Below are positions 14,588-18,203 of a stretch of 18,203 nucleotides of DNA, one piece after another. A program made the position numbers and the translations under genes. The stretch comes from Planktomarina sp. Lineage in GTDB: Bacteria; Pseudomonadota; Alphaproteobacteria; Rhodobacterales; Rhodobacteraceae. Every line of letters starts with the position of its first letter. Position 1 is the stretch's first letter. The stretch is taken from the NCBI GenBank assembly GCA_022425445.1, contig JAKMFM010000040.1:1-18203 (forward strand), given 5' to 3'. The notes under the pieces were generated by a model that had not been told where the DNA came from, did no database searches, and was given only the letters and a program-made list of their open reading frames with translations.

Positions 14588-15456
14588 GCGTACATCTCTG
14601 CATTGCCCTTGGCGCCCGCCATCATGACTTTGGCCTGTTCTGTTCGAATTTCTTCATAGAGTAAAAGATCGTCTGGATGAAACAAGCCCTTTGGTGCGTC
14701 GCAGAGGGTGAAATTTCCAGTGTCGCAACGGCCGCGCATCGGCACGCCGTAGTCGGGTGCATTGTTTGGTTTTTTCACATGCGGGCTCAAAAAGCGCATC
14801 ACCACACCAATTCGACGGTCGTGGCTGGTATTGGCCCCCGAACCATGGATCATCAAACCGTGGTGCAGGCTGATCTCACCAGTGGTTAGGGCGCCGCTGG
14901 ATTTGTCTTCCTCGGCCACATCGACTTTGATTTCTTGTCCCCGTGACAGAAGGTTTAGCTCGTCAAAGCTATCCTCATGGGGAACAATCGGGTTTTTGTG
15001 ACTGCCTTTTACAAAATCCATACACCCACTTTGCGGCGTTGCGGGCGAGAGCGCCAGCCAAGCGGTAAGTATTCCGTCAATTTCACCCAGGCCCGATTAG
15101 GCAAGGTCCTGATGCATAGTCACCACATGTTTTGTCCGTGGTTCTTTGATTAAAAATTCTGTGGAATAGAGCAAAATATCCAGCCCCAAAATACCCTCAA
15201 CCCCATCCAATATCGCGCTATGGGCTGCGATTTCATAGGCGAGCGGCATGACCACATGCGCATTGACGCGCTTATATATATTCAAAGCCCGCGGTAGGCC
15301 GTTGTCGAGCCAATCGCCTTCAATCGTCTCCAACTGGGCGCGCCAGTCTTGGCATTGTTGAGGGGAGATTGCCGGGATTGGGCATAAAAAACCGTTCTCC
15401 CAATAGCTTTGGATTTGTATCTGGGACAGATGGTTGGAGGTCTCGGTATTGGCCAT
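14584..15456 (-). pseudogene. PhyH-family 2-oxoglutarate/Fe(II) dioxygenase, interrupted by an in-frame TAA
   Basis: A phytanoyl-CoA dioxygenase-type reading frame of 290 codons, with an AAGGAG 6 bases before the ATG at 15456. One TAA (15097-15099, codon 120) splits it: residues 1-119 end at MHQDLA, and the same frame continues SGLGEIDGILTAWLALSP. There is no frameshift. The iron ligands His115 and Asp117 (HQD) lie before the stop. The distal His204 (MIHGSGANTS) and the 2-oxoglutarate-binding Arg (DRRIG, 214/215) lie after it, so neither piece could be active alone. An ATG at 15021 could restart the second piece (145 residues). Family members I recall have YWG where this has stop-Ser-Gly, so two codons are altered. 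Everything else looks intact, suggesting a recent lesion or a sequence error. The pairing with the HD gene resembles PhnY-PhnZ. Confidence 0.85.
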
Positions 15457-15462
15457 TGTAAA

Positions 15463-15468
15463 CTCCTT
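15463..15468 (-). promoter_or_regulatory. Strong ribosome binding site of the PhyH gene
   Basis: CTCCTT on the plus strand reads AAGGAG on the minus strand, 6 bases before the ATG at 15456. It decides this start over the longer frame reaching 15522. Confidence 0.75.
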
Positions 15469-15470
15469 GT

Positions 15471-15488
15471 ATGGTGCAAATGCGCCAT
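15471..15488. repeat. Near-perfect inverted repeat upstream of the PhyH gene
   Basis: ATGGTGC (15471-15477) and GCGCCAT (15482-15488) flank AAAT, with one mismatch between the arms. It lies just upstream of the PhyH ribosome binding site in the divergent promoter region, where an operator would be expected. Function is inferred only from position. Confidence 0.35.
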
Positions 15489-15584
15489 GTCTTAAAGCGG
15501 CGGTCTTGCCTGAATACGACATTAAAAAATTAATCTGCTCGTGGCTAGACAGTCGGGAGCAGCTTGTTACTATTTAATGAAACT

Positions 15585-15590
15585 TAGGAG
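15585..15590 (+). promoter_or_regulatory. Ribosome binding site that sets the GTG start of the CoxL-like gene
   Basis: TAGGAG sits 7 bases before the GTG at 15598. The in-frame ATG at 15577 has no such site, and its extra residues do not look like the family. Confidence 0.65.
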
Positions 15591-15597
15591 CAGCTGC

Positions 15598-17883
15598 GTG
15601 GAAAAATTTGGGAAGAGCCAATCGGTTTTGCGGCGAGAAGACGATCGTTTTCTGACCGGCGGTGGGCAATATGTGGATGATACCGCTCCACAGGGTGCGT
15701 TGCATGGCTATGTGCTGCGTTCAAGCTACGCGCATGGGGCCATCACTGCGCTGGACACGCAAGAGGCTGAAGAGGCCTATGGGGTGCATCTCGTGCTCAC
15801 CGCGGAACGGCTAGAGAAGGCCGGGCTCTCGGGCAAGATGGAAGCCAGTTTGGTGAAAAACCAAGACGGTCAATTGGCGCCGAACACTGATCGATTTTTA
15901 CTGGCCAAAGACAAGGTGCGCTTTGTAGGTGAGCCGGTCGCCATGGTCTTTGCCGATACATATGCGCAGGCGCGGGTTGCGGCGGATATGATTGAGTTTG
16001 AGGTTGATGACCTGCCGGTACATCTTGCGTTGCAGCCTGGCGGGCCAATTTTGCATGACGCAGCGCCGAATAACGTTGCCTTTGAGTGGGCTTTGGGCGA
16101 CAGCGTCCAGATGGAGGCGGTGAAAGTCAAAGCGGCCCATGTCGTGAGTTTTGAAATTTCCGACAACCGTGTAATTTGCAATTCTATGGAGCCGCGCGGC
16201 TGTTGGGCCGATATCGAAGATGGGCGGTTGCATCTGTGCGTGAATGGACAGGGGGTCTGGTCGCAAAAGGCGCAATTGGCCAAGATGTTGGGCCTGTCAG
16301 AAAGCGAAATCCGCGTGACAAACCCCGACGTTGGTGGCGGTTTTGGTATGAAAGCCATGGCCTATCCGGAATATTTTCTAGCAGCGCAGGCGGCTCGCAT
16401 GCTCAATCGTCCTGTGCGCTGGATGTCGGACAGGTCGGAGGCGATGCTATCTGACAACAGTGGTCGGGATCTGACCTCTACTGCGACCCTGGCTGTGGAT
16501 GCCGATCACAAGATCATCGGCTATCAGGTGCAGACATTGGCCAATATGGGCGCTTATTCGGGTCAATTTGCGCAACCCATTCAAACGCAGCTGTTTTCAA
16601 AAGTTTTAACCGGTCTTTACGATATTGAGGTGGCGCATCTGCAAGTCACTGGGATTTACACCAACACGACGCAGGTGGATGCCTATCGTGGCGCAGGGCG
16701 TCCCGAGGCGATTTATGTGTTGGAGCGGGCCATGGATTATACCGCCCGTGAACTTGGTATCGATGCTTGGGAGTTCCGACGCCGTAACTTTATCGCGCCA
16801 GAGAAGTTTCCGTATAAAACGGCCAGCCAGGTGCGCTACGACGTTGGCGACTTCGGACATGTTTTAGATCGTTTGGCTCAAGAGGCAGAGCTTGAAGGCT
16901 TTGCGGAGCGGCGTGCAGCAAGTGCGAAAAAGGGGCTGCTGCGCGGCTTGGGGCTCTGCTGCTATATAGAGAGTATCTTAGGCAACCCGACAGAGACCTC
17001 TCGGGTTGTGTTTCATGCGGACGGCCAGGTTGATCTTTATGTGGGCACTCAGTCCGGAGGGCAGGGTCATGAAACGGTCTATGCGCAATATTTGGCCGAT
17101 CAAATCGGCCTGCCAGCAGAGCAGATTAACGTGATCCAAGGCGACAGTGATCTCATTCCCACCGGAGGCGGAACCGGTGGGTCGCGCTCCGCCACAGTGC
17201 AAAATTCCGCGACTTTGGCTTTGGTGACAGTAATGACGCAGGCCTATAAACGCTTTTTGGCCGAGTATCATAAGGCCGATCCCGCCGATGTGAGCTTTGA
17301 TGACGAGGTGTTTCGAATTGCTGGCTCAAACGTTGTGTTCAGCTGGTTGGATGCGGCCAATCTGGCGCGCGAGGCTGGGCAGTCAGCGCTTTTGGATGTG
17401 ACGCACGCGGCGACTTTGGATGATTTGAGTTTCCCCAATGGCGCGCATGTGGCGGAAGTCGAAGTGGATCCGCAAACCGGACACTCAAAAGTCGTGCGCT
17501 ATGTCATCGTTGATGATTTCGGCTATCTTCTCAACCCGATGTTGGTGGAGGGGCAGGTGCACGGCGGCGTGGTTCAAGGGCTGGGGCAGGCGATGATGGA
17601 GCATGTGGTCTACGATGATAATGGCCAACTTTTGACGGCGAGCTTTATGGATTATGGCATGCCGCGGGCCGCCGATGTGCCCATGTTTGACTTCAACTCT
17701 GTCGTGGTGCCCTCAACCGCCAATCCGATTGGTATGAAGGGCTGCGGTGAGGCTGGCACCATCGGATCAATGGCGGCTGTCTCCAATGCAGTGATGGATG
17801 CTCTGGCCTCAAAGGGTGTCACGCGGGCCGATATGCCCTTCACGCCGCAGCGGGTTTGGAGCATGTTGCAAAACGCAGGCTAG
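15598..17883 (+). CDS. Xanthine dehydrogenase-family molybdopterin-binding subunit (form II CoxL-like)
   Basis: Large, molybdenum-cofactor subunit of a molybdenum hydroxylase. From the GTG at 15598 it has 761 residues, normal for CoxL-type proteins. It begins VLRREDDRFLTGGGQYVDD (residues 10-28), as the family does. Molybdopterin-binding segments are GGGFGMK (246-252), QSGGQGHET and GTGGSRSATVQNSA. The active-site loop is AYRGAGRPE (362-370), the form II type, not the AYXCSFR of true CO dehydrogenase (form I). The catalytic glutamate is Glu718 in GCGEAG. It is therefore unlikely to be a real CO dehydrogenase; an organic hydroxylase is likelier. The FAD (CoxM) and 2Fe-2S (CoxS) subunits it would need are not next to it. 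It is divergent from the broken PhyH gene. Confidence 0.9.
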   Translation: MEKFGKSQSVLRREDDRFLTGGGQYVDDTAPQGALHGYVLRSSYAHGAITALDTQEAEEAYGVHLVLTAERLEKAGLSGKMEASLVKNQDGQLAPNTDRFLLAKDKVRFVGEPVAMVFADTYAQARVAADMIEFEVDDLPVHLALQPGGPILHDAAPNNVAFEWALGDSVQMEAVKVKAAHVVSFEISDNRVICNSMEPRGCWADIEDGRLHLCVNGQGVWSQKAQLAKMLGLSESEIRVTNPDVGGGFGMKAMAYPEYFLAAQAARMLNRPVRWMSDRSEAMLSDNSGRDLTSTATLAVDADHKIIGYQVQTLANMGAYSGQFAQPIQTQLFSKVLTGLYDIEVAHLQVTGIYTNTTQVDAYRGAGRPEAIYVLERAMDYTARELGIDAWEFRRRNFIAPEKFPYKTASQVRYDVGDFGHVLDRLAQEAELEGFAERRAASAKKGLLRGLGLCCYIESILGNPTETSRVVFHADGQVDLYVGTQSGGQGHETVYAQYLADQIGLPAEQINVIQGDSDLIPTGGGTGGSRSATVQNSATLALVTVMTQAYKRFLAEYHKADPADVSFDDEVFRIAGSNVVFSWLDAANLAREAGQSALLDVTHAATLDDLSFPNGAHVAEVEVDPQTGHSKVVRYVIVDDFGYLLNPMLVEGQVHGGVVQGLGQAMMEHVVYDDNGQLLTASFMDYGMPRAADVPMFDFNSVVVPSTANPIGMKGCGEAGTIGSMAAVSNAVMDALASKGVTRADMPFTPQRVWSMLQNAG

Positions 17884-17946
17884 ATCATCATGTCCCTCTT
17901 GCATTGGATCAAGTCCAAAATTTAGTAGAACCGATTTGGCCAAGTT

Positions 17947-18203
17947 GTGGAAGATGCGGATGCTGCTTTTACGGTGGTGCCGCGCAGAATAGTGCATGTT
18001 GTTGTGATGGGCGGTACGCTTTCCTCGCTCGAGGAGGGATTTGAAACAAATGTCGGGCTGGCCTATCGGCTTTTGAAACGCAACTCTGGGCCGGGTGTGA
18101 CACTGCATTATCAACCGGGGCTGCAATTTGATCGGGGTGATCTTTTGGCATCCGCCTGGTCGGTGTTGACCGGCAGTGGGTTGGATCTGCAAATTCAACA
18201 GGT
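17947..18203 (+). CDS. DUF2235-domain protein (Tle1-like alpha/beta hydrolase), N-terminal part
   Basis: An open frame that runs off the right edge; 85 residues are visible from the GTG at 17947. It reads HVVVMGGTLSSLEEGFETNVGLAYRL and continues with GPGVTLHYQPGLQF. This fits the N-terminal part of the DUF2235 proteins common in Rhodobacterales ('HVVILDGTMSSLEPGRETN'-like). DUF2235 is an alpha/beta-hydrolase-type domain also found in type VI phospholipase effectors (Tle1). The usual catalytic G-x-S-x-G lies beyond the window. The start is uncertain: no ribosome binding site is clear, the frame is open from 17929, and an ATG at 18007 lies inside the conserved part. It follows the CoxL-like gene by 63 bases. 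Confidence 0.65.
   Translation, partial: MEDADAAFTVVPRRIVHVVVMGGTLSSLEEGFETNVGLAYRLLKRNSGPGVTLHYQPGLQFDRGDLLASAWSVLTGSGLDLQIQQ

Noticed and set aside
13910..14659. Open frame of 249 codons on the plus strand
   Set aside because: It spans the start of valS and the whole HD gene in antisense and resembles no family; it is a shadow of coding sequence.
15097..15099. Stop-codon recoding (selenocysteine or pyrrolysine) in the PhyH gene
   Set aside because: The codon is TAA, which neither system uses, and the expected residue at this place is Tyr, not a redox residue.
15457..15522. Longer N-terminus for the PhyH protein
   Set aside because: AAGGAG directly before the ATG at 15456 settles the start, and the extra residues would lie over the ribosome binding site.
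15541..15597. Longer N-terminus for the CoxL-like protein
   Set aside because: The added residues do not look like the family and lack a ribosome binding site, while GTG 15598 has TAGGAG at the right distance.

Overview
The window looks like chromosomal DNA of a marine alphaproteobacterium of the Rhodobacterales (Roseobacter group). GC content is mid-range by eye. The gene set is typical of that order: the efp/DUF6280 pair, a pcm-like methyltransferase next to a tolC gene, an MsbA-type exporter, a form II CoxL-like subunit and a DUF2235 protein. These family calls rest on recognising the protein sequences, not on any search. I see no tRNA or rRNA gene, insertion sequence, prophage or CRISPR array.

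Layout. Positions 20-2477 (+) hold a protein-L-isoaspartate methyltransferase homologue, a TolC outer-membrane channel and a small hypothetical protein. Positions 2511-3968 (-) hold cobyric acid synthase (cobQ). A conserved small protein (DUF6280-like, -) with its own terminator is divergent from elongation factor P (efp, +); the 215-bp region between them carries hairpins and a good promoter. The folate-binding Fe-S maintenance protein YgfZ (-) ends inside the end of efp and is divergent from a TIGR04283-type glycosyltransferase (+). An MsbA-like ABC exporter (-) is divergent from a class V aminotransferase (+). That gene converges, one base apart, on a HisC-like aminotransferase (-). The aminotransferase follows valS (-), an HD-domain protein (-) and a PhyH-type dioxygenase gene (-), all on one strand and probably one transcription unit. 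Divergent from the dioxygenase is a molybdenum hydroxylase large subunit (+). The start of a DUF2235 protein runs off the right edge.

Most of the window is housekeeping: translation (efp, valS), cofactors (cobQ, ygfZ) and envelope transport (tolC, msbA-like). The part most worth a second look is 13991-15456. A PhyH-family 2-oxoglutarate/Fe(II) dioxygenase gene and an HD-domain gene overlap by ATGA. The pairing and the HD metal-ligand pattern recall the PhnY/PhnZ and TmpA/TmpB two-step oxidative phosphonate-cleavage systems. However, the positions that contact substrate in PhnZ, as I recall them, are different here, so the substrate may be something else. In this genome the dioxygenase is broken by one in-frame TAA exactly where the family normally has a Tyr-Trp-Gly motif, which suggests recent inactivation or a sequence error. 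Secondary points are a G8 tract between two possible tolC starts, hairpins in the valS and DUF6280 leaders that involve Shine-Dalgarno-like sequence, and a CoxL-like subunit without its partner subunits.
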